A stretch of DNA of 60,141 nt from positions 1-60,141 of IMG/VR virus record IMGVR_UViG_3300017767_000010; one strand, 5' to 3'. Position numbers and translations under genes: made by a program. The notes beneath the pieces were generated by a model. It saw only the letters and a program-made list of their open reading frames with translations, was not told the DNA's origin and made no database searches. Shown piece after piece: positions 14,627 through 23,564 of the stretch (within the stretch, counting starts at the first letter, position 1; each line of letters opens with the position of its first letter). This DNA comes from a virus.

Positions 14627-16866
14627 TGTATAATCAAACCTTATATAAGATACACACCGAACATTTATCATCTAAATTAGTTAAAAATAATAATAGATAT
14701 AAAAAATTCGAGTACGGTTATAATAAAGATTTAGATTGTGTTGTTATAAGTAAAGACGGTACAATAGGTGAAATATATGAAATACAAGGATTAAAAATTG
14801 CACTTCCTTTAATACCTAAAGAAATTAATGGTAAAGAATTAAAAAAAGAAGATCAAGTATTTATTCAAACACCTAAACCAGCTACACTTAAAAAAATAAA
14901 AAGTATATATAATTTTAAGTCGTATAATGAGGATATAAAAGAAAAGTATTATGAATATATTAACAAGGAGTTTGATTTTCGTTCTGATGGTTACTGGTTC
15001 ATGTGCAACGGTGAGCCATGTTACCTCACCGGCTCCCATTATATATACCTCAATTGGACAAAGATCGATGTGGGTTCACCCGATTTTAGACACGCAAACA
15101 GATTATTTTTTTATTTCTGGGAGGCGTGCAAGGCGGATTATAGGTGTTATGGAATGTGCTACCTCAAGAACAGACGGTCTGGTTTCTCCTTTATGGCGAG
15201 TTCGGAAGTTGTCAACGTGGCAACTGTTACCAGAGATGCAAGATTTGGGATACTTTCAAAGACTGGAGGAGACGCGAAGAAGATGTTCACGGATAAGGTT
15301 GTCCCAATTTCCACGAACTACCCATTCTTTTTTAAACCAATACAGGATGGCATGGAGAGGCCAAAGACAGAATTATCGTATAAGGTACCATCGAGAAGGC
15401 TCACAAGAAAGACGATACAAGCAACCACCTCAACCACCGAAGAGAGTGATCAAATGGGACTTGACACCACCATCGACTGGAAGAATACAGGTGACAATTC
15501 CTACGACGGGGAGAAACTACAGATCCTCGTCCATGATGAATCGGGCAAGTGGGAGAAGCCGGACAACATTCTCAATAACTGGAGGGTCACAAAGACGTGT
15601 CTCCGTCTCGGTTCGAAGATAGTTGGTAAATGTATGATGGGATCTACATCTAATGCGTTAGACAAAGGTGGTAGTAATTTTAAAAAAATTTATAATGACT
15701 CAGATCTCACAAAGAAAAAAAGAAATCGCAATGGGCAGACTGCTAGTGGATTATATGCTTTGTTCATTCCTATGGAATGGAACTTCGAAGGATTCATTAA
15801 CAAATTTGGTTTTCCTGTCTTCGACACTCCGGAAACTCCGGCTGAAGGAATTGACAGGGAGCTTATCTACAACGGAGTTATCGATCATTGGGAGAATGAA
15901 GCAGATGGGCTCAAAGATAATGCCGATGCTTTAAACGAATATTATAGACAGTTTCCTAGAACTGAAAAACATGCATTTAGAGATGAAACAAAAGAATCAA
16001 TATTTAATTTATCAAGGATATATGAACAGATAGATTTTAATGAAGAAATGGTTGCATCAGGATATGTAACAAGAGGTTCTTTTCAATGGAAGAATGGTGT
16101 TAAAAATACTAAAGTACAATTTTATCCTAATCCTGAAGGAAAATTTAGAATATCTTGGATTCTTCCAACGGATATGCAGAATAATATAGAAATTAAAAAT
16201 GGAATTAAATATCCAGGTAATAAAGCTTATGGTGCTTTTGGTTGTGATAGCTACGATATAAGTGGAACAACAGATGGTGGCGGTTCAAATGGATCGCTAC
16301 ACGGATTAACAAGTTTTTCGTTATCACCAGATGTTCCTAAGTCACAATTTTTTTTAGAATATATTGCAAGACCACAAACAGCTGAAATGTTTTTTGAAGA
16401 TGTATTAATGGCTATTATATTTTATGGTATGCCAATACTTGCAGAAAATAATAAGCCTAGATTATTATATCATTTAAAAAGAAGAGGTTATAGAGGATTC
16501 TCTATGAATCGACCAGATAAAGCTAGAAATAAATTATCTGTAACAGAAAAAGAATTAGGTGGAATTCCTAATACATCAGAAGATATAAAACAAGCACATG
16601 CGTCTGCTATAGAATCCTATATAGAAAACAATGTAGGCATAACAGATGAAGAACATGGTAGAATGTATTTTCAAAGAACACTTGAAGATTGGTCTAAGTT
16701 TAATATTAACAATAGAACAAAGTTTGATGCTTCAATAAGTAGTGGTTTAGCTATAATGGCTTGCCAAAGACATTTATATGCTCCAAGAGCAGAAAGACAA
16801 ACAAGAAAGATAGATTTTGGATTTTCTAAATATAATAATTCAGGATTAAAAAGTAAAATATTATAA
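14626..16866 (+). CDS. terL: terminase large subunit, 746 aa
   Basis: DNA-packaging ATPase/nuclease. An unusual Walker A-like loop 'KNRRSGFSFMASSE' starts at residue 181: the Lys-Ser pair of GKS is replaced by Phe-Ser, with Arg183/Arg184 possibly supplying the charge. Walker B 'ILVHDE' is at 300-305 (Asp304, Glu305) and the coupling motif 'GSTSNA' at 339-344. The nuclease domain begins near 540 with 'FGCDSYDISG' and continues to 'SISSGLAIMACQ'. Codons 120-331 (about 14985-15620) and about 380-433 are markedly GC-richer than flanking codons, and a second frame is open for 223 codons there. It acts with the portal at the procapsid vertex. Confidence 0.93.
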   Translation: MYNQTLYKIHTEHLSSKLVKNNNRYKKFEYGYNKDLDCVVISKDGTIGEIYEIQGLKIALPLIPKEINGKELKKEDQVFIQTPKPATLKKIKSIYNFKSYNEDIKEKYYEYINKEFDFRSDGYWFMCNGEPCYLTGSHYIYLNWTKIDVGSPDFRHANRLFFYFWEACKADYRCYGMCYLKNRRSGFSFMASSEVVNVATVTRDARFGILSKTGGDAKKMFTDKVVPISTNYPFFFKPIQDGMERPKTELSYKVPSRRLTRKTIQATTSTTEESDQMGLDTTIDWKNTGDNSYDGEKLQILVHDESGKWEKPDNILNNWRVTKTCLRLGSKIVGKCMMGSTSNALDKGGSNFKKIYNDSDLTKKKRNRNGQTASGLYALFIPMEWNFEGFINKFGFPVFDTPETPAEGIDRELIYNGVIDHWENEADGLKDNADALNEYYRQFPRTEKHAFRDETKESIFNLSRIYEQIDFNEEMVASGYVTRGSFQWKNGVKNTKVQFYPNPEGKFRISWILPTDMQNNIEIKNGIKYPGNKAYGAFGCDSYDISGTTDGGGSNGSLHGLTSFSLSPDVPKSQFFLEYIARPQTAEMFFEDVLMAIIFYGMPILAENNKPRLLYHLKRRGYRGFSMNRPDKARNKLSVTEKELGGIPNTSEDIKQAHASAIESYIENNVGITDEEHGRMYFQRTLEDWSKFNINNRTKFDASISSGLAIMACQRHLYAPRAERQTRKIDFGFSKYNNSGLKSKIL

Positions 16867-16868
16867 TA

Positions 16869-17987
16869 ATGGCAGAAGCTACAGGATATACAACTCAATT
16901 TCCCAGCCAATCGGTTGATGACGCTACAAAAAATAGCGAAAAATACGGAATGGAAGTGGCAAGAGGTATAAAAAATGAGTGGTTTAGAAAGAGTGCCGGT
17001 ACAGGTAGATTCCTTCAAAACCAACGAGAATTCCATAGACTAAAATTATATGCTAGAGGTGAACAATCAACACAAAAATATAAAGATGAATTTTCTATAA
17101 ATGGTGATTTATCTTATTTAAATCTTGATTGGAAACCCGTACCTATAATTCCAAAATTTGTTGATATAGTTGTAAATGGTATGCAAGATAGATTGTTTAC
17201 AATTAAAACATTTGCACAAGATCCTTCGTCTACAAAGAAAAGAACTGATTTTGTAGAAATGATGCAGGAGGACATGAATACAAAAGATTTTATAGAGAAT
17301 ATAGATCAACAACTAGGTATTAATGTACAAAATTTTAAAAATAAAGAAATACCTGATTCAGATGAAGAATTAGAGCTTCATATGCAGCTTAATTATAAAC
17401 AAACTATTGAGCTTGCTCATGAACAAGCTATTGATAATGTATTTAAAAGAAATAATTATTATGAACTTAAAAAACGTTTAGATTATGACCAAACTGTCTT
17501 GGGTATATCTTGCGCTAAGCATACTTTTAATAATACTGATGGTATTAAACTCGAATACGTAGATCCAGCTAATTTAGTATATTCATATACAGAAGATCCA
17601 AATTTTCAAGATGTATATTACTTTGGAGAAATAAAACAAATAAAATCTAACGAACTTAAAAAACAATTTCCTGGATTATCAGATGAAGAATTTGAAGATT
17701 GTATAAAAAAATCTGGTAAAACTAATCAATACGATTATACTAATAATGATTCTGAAGATTCATATGATTCTAATACATTAACAGTATTATATTTTAATTG
17801 GAAATCTTGGGAAAAAAGTGTTTTTAAAATAAAAGAAACATCTTCTGGCGCTAAAAAAGCAATTAAAAAAGACGATAATTTTAATCCGCCTAAAGATCAA
17901 AGAACAAGATTTGAAAGAGTAGCACAAGCAAGAGAAGTTATATATGAGGGTGTTATGGTTTTAGGTGCTAATAAACTTTTAAAATAG
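16869..17987 (+). CDS. portal protein, N-terminal part up to in-frame TAG, 372 aa
   Basis: First part of the portal (head-tail connector ring). Visible are a long helical N-terminal domain, 'RLKLYARGEQSTQKYKDEF', 'DIVVNGMQDRLFTI' and 'YDQTVLGISCAKHTFNNTDG'. It stops at TAG 17985-17987 after 'VLGANKLLK'. The downstream frame 18003-19229 is in the same phase, separated only by TAG and five codons (E K A Q N), and continues the same protein family. Read together they would give about 786 residues. My recollection of relatives is Trp at the TAG position (TGG to TAG is one base), which I cannot check here. Confidence 0.82.
   Translation: MAEATGYTTQFPSQSVDDATKNSEKYGMEVARGIKNEWFRKSAGTGRFLQNQREFHRLKLYARGEQSTQKYKDEFSINGDLSYLNLDWKPVPIIPKFVDIVVNGMQDRLFTIKTFAQDPSSTKKRTDFVEMMQEDMNTKDFIENIDQQLGINVQNFKNKEIPDSDEELELHMQLNYKQTIELAHEQAIDNVFKRNNYYELKKRLDYDQTVLGISCAKHTFNNTDGIKLEYVDPANLVYSYTEDPNFQDVYYFGEIKQIKSNELKKQFPGLSDEEFEDCIKKSGKTNQYDYTNNDSEDSYDSNTLTVLYFNWKSWEKSVFKIKETSSGAKKAIKKDDNFNPPKDQRTRFERVAQAREVIYEGVMVLGANKLLK
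17985..17987 (+). other. in-frame amber (TAG) codon interrupting the portal gene
   Basis: The portal frame started at 16869 reaches TAG at codon 373 and continues open from GAA 17988 to 19229. The downstream bases are GAAAAAGCACAAAATATGG, with ATG at 18003. Neither visible tRNA has a CTA anticodon, and TAG is used as an ordinary terminator elsewhere, including a tandem TAGTAG at the end of the primase-helicase gene. Readthrough, re-initiation, a null mutation in the sampled population, or a consensus error are all possible. Confidence 0.9.
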
Positions 17988-18002
17988 GAAAAAGCACAAA
18001 AT

Positions 18003-19229
18003 ATGGTTCGTCCTGATTCTAACGTGAATACTGTTATGATGAATTATATTGTTAGCTCACCTAGATTTTACAAAGGTAAAATTGAAAGCTTAGTTAGCAG
18101 GATGGTTACTTATGCTGATCTTATTCAACTAACACATTTAAAATTACAACAAGTAATACAAAGAATGACACCTTCCGGTGTATTTGTAGATGCAGACGGG
18201 TTATCTGAAATAGATTTAGGTAATGGTACAAATTATAATCCACAAGAAGCATTAAATTTATATTTTCAAACAGGATCTATTATTGGGCGTTCTATGACTG
18301 TGGATGGTGATATGAATCCTGGTAAAGTACCTATTCAAGAATTACCAGGTGGTGGTGGTCAACAATCTACACTTTTAATTCAATCATATAATTATTATTT
18401 AAATATGATAAGAGATGTGACCGGGTTAAATGAAGCTAGAGATGGTTCTGATCCAGATCCTCATGCTTTAGTTGGTGTACAAAAACTAGCAGCTGCTAAT
18501 TCAAACACAGCTACAAGGCATATATTAAATAGTTCTATGTATATAACAAGTGAACTTGCGGAGGCTATTTCTATAAGAATAAAAGATGTACTTACGTATC
18601 ATCCTCAAAGAGATGTGTTTATTAAAAGTTTAGGTAGATTTACTGTGGGAGCATTGAAAGAATTAGAAAATGTACATATGCATGATTTTGGTGTATTTAT
18701 TGAATTAGATCCTGATGAAGATGAAAAACAATTAGTTGAAAATAATATACAAGCTGCTTTATCAAGAGACCAAATACAACTAGAAGATGTAATAGATATT
18801 AGAGCAATTAAAAATATTAAATTAGCTAATCAACTATTAAAATTTAGAAGAGTAAAAAAAGCTACATTTGATCAAATAAAAGCAGAAAGAAATATTGCTG
18901 CTCAATCAGAAGCTAATGCAAAAGCGGCTCAGGCCGCTGAGATGGCAAAGGCACAATCTGAAAATATGAAAGTGCAAGCTAAAGTAAAACTTAGTGAAGC
19001 ACAGAAAAATTTTGATATTCAAAAACTTCAAAGTGAAGCTAGTGCTAAAAAAGAACTTATGCAATTTGAGTTTGATTTGAATATGAAATTAAAAAGAATG
19101 GAATTAGATTCAAAAGAAAAAGTAGAACTTAGTAAACCTATTAGAAGTGCAAAGCCTAATAAAGCATTTGAGTCTAAAGGTAATGACGTTCTAGGGGGGT
19201 TAGATCTTTCAAGATTTGAACCTAAATAA
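18003..19229 (+). CDS. portal protein, C-terminal part, 408 aa
   Basis: Continues the portal frame from ATG 18003, 15 bases after the internal TAG. It holds the conserved core: 'MIRDVTGLNEARDGSDPDPHALVG' (in pieces), 'KLAAANSNTATRHIL' and the C-terminal Ala/Gln/Lys-rich coiled-coil barrel, ending 'NDVLGGLDLSRFEPK'. If translation restarts here the portal would be two chains; if the TAG is suppressed it is one. The sequence is otherwise intact with no further lesions, which argues against an old pseudogene. Confidence 0.82.
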   Translation: MVRPDSNVNTVMMNYIVSSPRFYKGKIESLVSRMVTYADLIQLTHLKLQQVIQRMTPSGVFVDADGLSEIDLGNGTNYNPQEALNLYFQTGSIIGRSMTVDGDMNPGKVPIQELPGGGGQQSTLLIQSYNYYLNMIRDVTGLNEARDGSDPDPHALVGVQKLAAANSNTATRHILNSSMYITSELAEAISIRIKDVLTYHPQRDVFIKSLGRFTVGALKELENVHMHDFGVFIELDPDEDEKQLVENNIQAALSRDQIQLEDVIDIRAIKNIKLANQLLKFRRVKKATFDQIKAERNIAAQSEANAKAAQAAEMAKAQSENMKVQAKVKLSEAQKNFDIQKLQSEASAKKELMQFEFDLNMKLKRMELDSKEKVELSKPIRSAKPNKAFESKGNDVLGGLDLSRFEPK

Positions 19230-19257
19230 ATTTTAAATTATTATATATTATTAAATT

Positions 19258-20541
19258 ATGGAAAAGTGGAAAGTAAAAGGAATCGTCACAGACGAGCCAA
19301 AATCTAAACAACAAACAGAACAAGCTGTTTTAGATAAAGCTGTAGAAAAAGGTGAAATTGAACCAGAAGCTGCAGGCAAAAAAGATAACGAAGTTATAAA
19401 AGTTGATTTAGATAAACTAAAAAATAAAGAAAAAGATGCCGTTCAAAAGCAAAGCACAAATGAGGTATCTGTACGCGACGGATCCGAAACTAGCAAAGAA
19501 GTTCAAAAAGAAAACAAAGAGGAAACTAAAGAACCTGCCGGAGAAAATAAACAAGAAGAAAACAATAAAGGTAACAAAGAAGAACAAAGGGAAGAAGTAG
19601 ATTCTCCTATTGAACTTATAAAAGAAGAAGAAAATAAACAGCCTAAAAAAGTTGAAGATAATCAACCTAAAGTTGATCAACAGGCGGCTGAAGTAAATAA
19701 AAAGCCTGAACCAAAAGAACCTGAAATAAACTTACCAGAAAATGTTGATAAGCTAGTAAAGTTTATGGATGAAACAGGAGGTTCAATTGAAGATTATGTA
19801 GCTCTTAATAAAGACGTGTCTGCTTTAAAAGATGGGGAATTATTAAGGGAATTTTATACAAAATCTAAACCATGGGAACAATCTGAAATATCAGAATATA
19901 TGGAAGATAATTTTTCATTTACTGAAGAAGATGATCCTAAAGAAATACGTGCTAAAAAGCGCGCATATAAAGAAGAAATACATAAAGCTAAACAGTTTTT
20001 TACTGTTAACAGGGATAAATATTATGCTGACATCAAGTTGAATAAGCAAAACGAAATACCTGAACAATATGAAAATGCTTTAAAGTTTTATGAAAATTCA
20101 CAAAAGAACGAAGAAATAAACAAAGAAATAACAAATAAATTTTTGAAAAGAACAGAAAATGTTTTTAGTAATGATTTTAAAGGATTTGATTTCCAAGTTG
20201 GAAATAATAAATATAGATATAAAGTCAATAATATTACAGAAACAAAAAATGCTCAATCTAATCTTGAAAATTTTATAAATCAATTTGTAAATAGCAAAGG
20301 AGATTTAGAAAATGTAAGTGGTTACCATAAAGCTTTATTTACTGCAAGAAATGCAGATAAAATAGCTCAACATTTTTATGAGCAAGGCCGTGCCGATGCT
20401 TTACAACAAAATGCAAAAGAAGCTAAAAATATAAATATGGATCCACGAAAAGAAGGAATTTTAGAAACAAAAACAGGACAAAAATTTAGAGTTGTTTCAG
20501 GTAATTCTAGTTCAAAACTTAGAGTTAAACTTAAACAATAA
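19258..20541 (+). CDS. scaffolding protein, 427 aa
   Basis: Residues 1-165 are a long Lys/Glu-rich low-complexity region (KEENKEETKEP..., PEPKEPEINLPEN). Residues 165-427 are charged and helical with no enzymatic motif and end in a basic tail 'SSKLRVKLKQ'. Position between portal and major capsid protein and this composition fit a capsid scaffold, with the basic C terminus as the likely capsid-binding end. No protease domain seen. Confidence 0.75.
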   Translation: MEKWKVKGIVTDEPKSKQQTEQAVLDKAVEKGEIEPEAAGKKDNEVIKVDLDKLKNKEKDAVQKQSTNEVSVRDGSETSKEVQKENKEETKEPAGENKQEENNKGNKEEQREEVDSPIELIKEEENKQPKKVEDNQPKVDQQAAEVNKKPEPKEPEINLPENVDKLVKFMDETGGSIEDYVALNKDVSALKDGELLREFYTKSKPWEQSEISEYMEDNFSFTEEDDPKEIRAKKRAYKEEIHKAKQFFTVNRDKYYADIKLNKQNEIPEQYENALKFYENSQKNEEINKEITNKFLKRTENVFSNDFKGFDFQVGNNKYRYKVNNITETKNAQSNLENFINQFVNSKGDLENVSGYHKALFTARNADKIAQHFYEQGRADALQQNAKEAKNINMDPRKEGILETKTGQKFRVVSGNSSSKLRVKLKQ

Positions 20542-20554
20542 AAATTTATAAAAA

Positions 20555-22003
20555 ATGAGTCTTACAACTGGAATAGAACATTTGACACCTTCGCCTAGCA
20601 AAGGCCAATTGTTCCAAGGTAATTATATTACCAATTTTGATTTTACAAACCAGTTCTTACCTGACGTTTATGAAAAGCAAGCTGAAATTTATGGAAACAG
20701 ATCTATTGGTGGTTTCTTAAAATTAGTATCTGCAGAGATGCCTTCAGCTTCCGATGAAATAAGATGGGTAGAACAAGGAAGATTACATATAGCTTACAAA
20801 AACGTAGCTATTTCAACTGTTACGTTTACAGTAACTTTTGATACATTACCTGACGGCACATCAGCCGGTACCGCACAAGTACCTGCTGTTAGAGTAGGCC
20901 AAACCATTATGGTTCAAGGTCTTACATCAGGTGGAGCTCATACGGGCCCTGTACAAAAAGGTGTTGTAACTGTAGCTGGTGCAAATGCAAACAGTACAAC
21001 AGGTACATTCCAAGCTAAATGTTTAGAAGCTGCTAACTGGAATGCTGTTACAGGCGCAGCTAGTTTTAGTAAAGCTACTGTATTAGTATATGGTTCTGAA
21101 TTTGCAAAAGGTTCTGCTGGAATGACAGGAGAAGTTGATGCAGTATATCAGTCTTATACTAATAAGCCTATGATATTAAAAGACAACTATGCTATTAATG
21201 GTTCTGATACTGCACAAATAGGATGGATTGAAGTTACTTCTGAAAACGGAGCTTCAGGATATTTATGGTATTTACAATCTGAACACGAAACTCGTCAAAG
21301 ATTTGAAGATTACTTAGAAATGTCTATGATTGAATCTGTTAAGAAAGATAGTAATTCAGCATTATCCGCTTCAGAATCACCAGGGGGTACAGAAGGTTTA
21401 TTTGCTGCATTAAGCGGTAGAGGAAATGTTTACACAGATCTTGCTGCTGATTTATCTGCATCTGGTCTTCCAATGACCGGCTTTGATACTATATTAAAGC
21501 AATTAGATAAAAACGGAGCTATTGAAGAAAACATGCTTTATATCAATAAGACATTATCTTTAGCTATTGACGACGCACTTGCTGCCAAAAACTCTTACGG
21601 TACTGGCGGTACTTCTTATGGTGTATTTAACAATAGTGAAGATATGGCATTAAACTTAGGTTTTTCAGGATTTAGAAGAGGTGGATATGACTTCTATAAA
21701 ACTGACTGGAAATATTTAAATGACTTTGGAACAAGAGGTCAATTTGGAGATATTGAAGGTGTATTAATTCCTGCTGGAACTTCTACAGTTTACGATCAAG
21801 AATTAGGTCAAAATATTAAAAGACCATTCTTGCACGTAAGATATAGAGCTTCAGAAGCTGATGATAGAAAAATGAAAACTTGGATTACAGGTTCTGTAGG
21901 TGGTGCTTATACTACTACTACAGATGAAATGCGAGTTTCATTCTTATCTGAAAGATGTTTAATAACGCAAGGAGCTAATAACTTCTTCTTATTGAAAAAC
22001 TAA
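20555..22003 (+). CDS. major capsid protein, 482 aa
   Basis: Called by position (after scaffold, before connectors), length and features of an HK97-fold capsid: an N-terminal helical part 'FDFTNQFLPDVYEKQAEIYG', a beta-rich insertion at about 90-200, a 'HETRQRFEDYLEMSMIESVKK' spine-type helix, and the end 'FLSERCLITQGANNFFLLKN'. Codons and composition are regular, and the start context AAAAATTTATAAAAAATG is strongly A/T-rich, as in highly expressed Bacteroidetes genes. A hairpin terminator follows directly. The length and order recall capsid proteins of crAss-like and related phages. Confidence 0.87.
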   Translation: MSLTTGIEHLTPSPSKGQLFQGNYITNFDFTNQFLPDVYEKQAEIYGNRSIGGFLKLVSAEMPSASDEIRWVEQGRLHIAYKNVAISTVTFTVTFDTLPDGTSAGTAQVPAVRVGQTIMVQGLTSGGAHTGPVQKGVVTVAGANANSTTGTFQAKCLEAANWNAVTGAASFSKATVLVYGSEFAKGSAGMTGEVDAVYQSYTNKPMILKDNYAINGSDTAQIGWIEVTSENGASGYLWYLQSEHETRQRFEDYLEMSMIESVKKDSNSALSASESPGGTEGLFAALSGRGNVYTDLAADLSASGLPMTGFDTILKQLDKNGAIEENMLYINKTLSLAIDDALAAKNSYGTGGTSYGVFNNSEDMALNLGFSGFRRGGYDFYKTDWKYLNDFGTRGQFGDIEGVLIPAGTSTVYDQELGQNIKRPFLHVRYRASEADDRKMKTWITGSVGGAYTTTTDEMRVSFLSERCLITQGANNFFLLKN

Positions 22004-22019
22004 TTTTTAATTTAGAGAT

Positions 22020-22041
22020 GGGGTGTCCTAACGGGCACCTC
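22020..22041 (+). terminator. hairpin terminator after the capsid gene
   Basis: GGGGTGTCC (22020-22028) pairs with GGGCACCTC (22033-22041) around loop TAAC, with two G-T pairs; flanking AGAT/ATCT can extend it. It is followed by TTTATTTATTTTATT. Likely a rho-independent or partial terminator that sets capsid mRNA apart from the following connector genes. Confidence 0.75.
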
Positions 22042-22072
22042 AATCTTTATTTATTTTATTAAATTATATATT

Positions 22073-22792
22073 ATGAAAAACTGGGAAGTAAAAGAAAGAA
22101 CATATCAATTAAAAGATAGTTCTCCTTTAACATACAAAATAAGAAGCTCTAGAATGCTTTGGTTTGATGAAGACAAAGGCATTAATAGAGAAATACGATA
22201 TGCAAATAATCAAAAAAGTTTATTTGTAGAAGAACAAGACAAATATGCACAACTGCAACACATAGTATTTGAAAACGGAATGCTTACTGTTCCAAGAGAA
22301 AATCCTTTATTACAACAACTATTATCTTTATATCATCCTGATAAATGGTTATGGGAAGAATTAGATGCAGTTAAAGAAGCTAAAGATGATATTGATATGA
22401 TTGAACAAGAAATCGAAGCACAACGATTAGTTCAAGAATTAGAAATAGAACATCTTGAAGCTATACTTAGAACAGAAGTTGGTTCAGATGTGACTAAAAT
22501 GTCTACAAAAGAAATAAAAAGAGATTGTTATTTATTTGCAAAAAATAATCCTGAGTTTTTTATTGAAGTTGCTAACGATGAAGATATAAAACTTAGAAAC
22601 CTTGCAAATAGAGCTGTAGAATCACATTTAGTAAATCTAACTGATGACAATACAGTATTTAAATGGGCTAAAAATGGTAAAACAATAATGAAAGTACCAT
22701 TTGATGAACATCCTTACACAGCGTTTGCTCGTTTTCTTAAAACAGATAATGGAGTAGACGTTATGAAAGCTATACAAAAAAAGCTTACATAA
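22073..22792 (+). CDS. conserved structural-region protein, 239 aa
   Basis: 239 residues, acidic and helical, with a long coiled stretch 'DIDMIEQEIEAQRLVQELEIEHLEAILR' (seen in parts, residues about 100-135). The N-terminal part 'TYKIRSSRMLWFDED' and C-terminal 'DEHPYTAFARFLKTDNG' look folded. It lies between two hairpins, apparently its own transcription unit after the capsid gene. Possibly a head-decoration, neck or completion protein; no family named. Confidence 0.7.
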   Translation: MKNWEVKERTYQLKDSSPLTYKIRSSRMLWFDEDKGINREIRYANNQKSLFVEEQDKYAQLQHIVFENGMLTVPRENPLLQQLLSLYHPDKWLWEELDAVKEAKDDIDMIEQEIEAQRLVQELEIEHLEAILRTEVGSDVTKMSTKEIKRDCYLFAKNNPEFFIEVANDEDIKLRNLANRAVESHLVNLTDDNTVFKWAKNGKTIMKVPFDEHPYTAFARFLKTDNGVDVMKAIQKKLT

Positions 22793-22799
22793 AACACCA

Positions 22800-22827
22800 G
22801 GCTATGGCTATTCGCTTAGCCATAGTC
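22800..22827 (+). terminator. hairpin terminator
   Basis: GGCTATGGCTA (22800-22810) pairs with TAGCCATAGTC (22817-22827), one G-T pair, loop TTCGCT. It sits eight bases after a stop codon and before the next start at 22848. The downstream tract is A/T-rich but has no clean T run, so it may be a weak terminator or an mRNA-stabilising end. Confidence 0.65.
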
Positions 22828-22847
22828 AACTAATTAATAAATAAATA

Positions 22848-23564
22848 ATGGTACTTACAGATAGTGTTTATAAAACAGTATTAAATATACTAAATAAAGA
22901 AAACAGAGGTTATGTAACGCCGGCTGAGTTTAACACTTTAGCTAAGCAAGCACAGAATGAAATATTCGAAGGTTACTTTTCTTCAAGAAACTATGCTATA
23001 ACAAATTCTTCCGATTATTCTGATATAAGAAAAAATATAGAAGAAAAAATAGCTTTATTTGAAAATGAAGAAACAATAGATTCAGCAACCTTTAATAATG
23101 CTGCAGGTAACACAACCGCTAACTATTATGCTTATCCAAGTAATTTTTATAGGCTTAGTAGTGTATTTCATATATTAAGTTCTGTAAATATACCTATACA
23201 AGAAACAACAAATAAATTATTAAATGTCTTAAATAGGTCACCATTGGCAAAACCAACAACTACATCACCGGTATATGTGTTACATGAAAGTGGTTTAGTT
23301 GTAAATCCTACATCAGGTATATCAAGTATAAGAATTAATTACATAAGGAAACCAAATGATCCTAATTGGATTGGGGGTACAACAGCAGGACAAATTGTTG
23401 CAAATACTTCAGCTAGTGGATATAAGAATTTTGAGTTACATCCATCGGAGTTTCATGAATTAGTTATTAAAATACTTGCTTATGCAGGAGTTATTATAAG
23501 AGCTGCTGATATAACACAAGTAGCTTCCGCAAAAGAACAACAAATAATTCAAGCTGAAAGATAA
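22848..23564 (+). CDS. head-tail connector/ring protein, 238 aa
   Basis: 238 residues. N-terminal helices 'SVYKTVLNILNKENRGYVTPAEFN', then 'YAYPSNFYRLSSVFHI' and 'YVLHESGLVVNPTSG...RINYIRKPNDPNW', ending with 'FHELVIKILAYAGVIIRAADI'. This layout (helix bundle plus small beta domain between capsid and tail genes) is that of podovirus ring/adaptor proteins; I recall such proteins in crAss-like and marine phages. Its stop overlaps the next ATG. Confidence 0.72.
   Translation: MVLTDSVYKTVLNILNKENRGYVTPAEFNTLAKQAQNEIFEGYFSSRNYAITNSSDYSDIRKNIEEKIALFENEETIDSATFNNAAGNTTANYYAYPSNFYRLSSVFHILSSVNIPIQETTNKLLNVLNRSPLAKPTTTSPVYVLHESGLVVNPTSGISSIRINYIRKPNDPNWIGGTTAGQIVANTSASGYKNFELHPSEFHELVIKILAYAGVIIRAADITQVASAKEQQIIQAER

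Noticed and set aside
14951-15622. A 223-codon open frame overlapping terminase in another frame
   Set aside because: It coincides with the GC-richer codon patch, where stop codons are rarer in all frames. Its translation has no protein-like features, and terminase is clearly the real gene.
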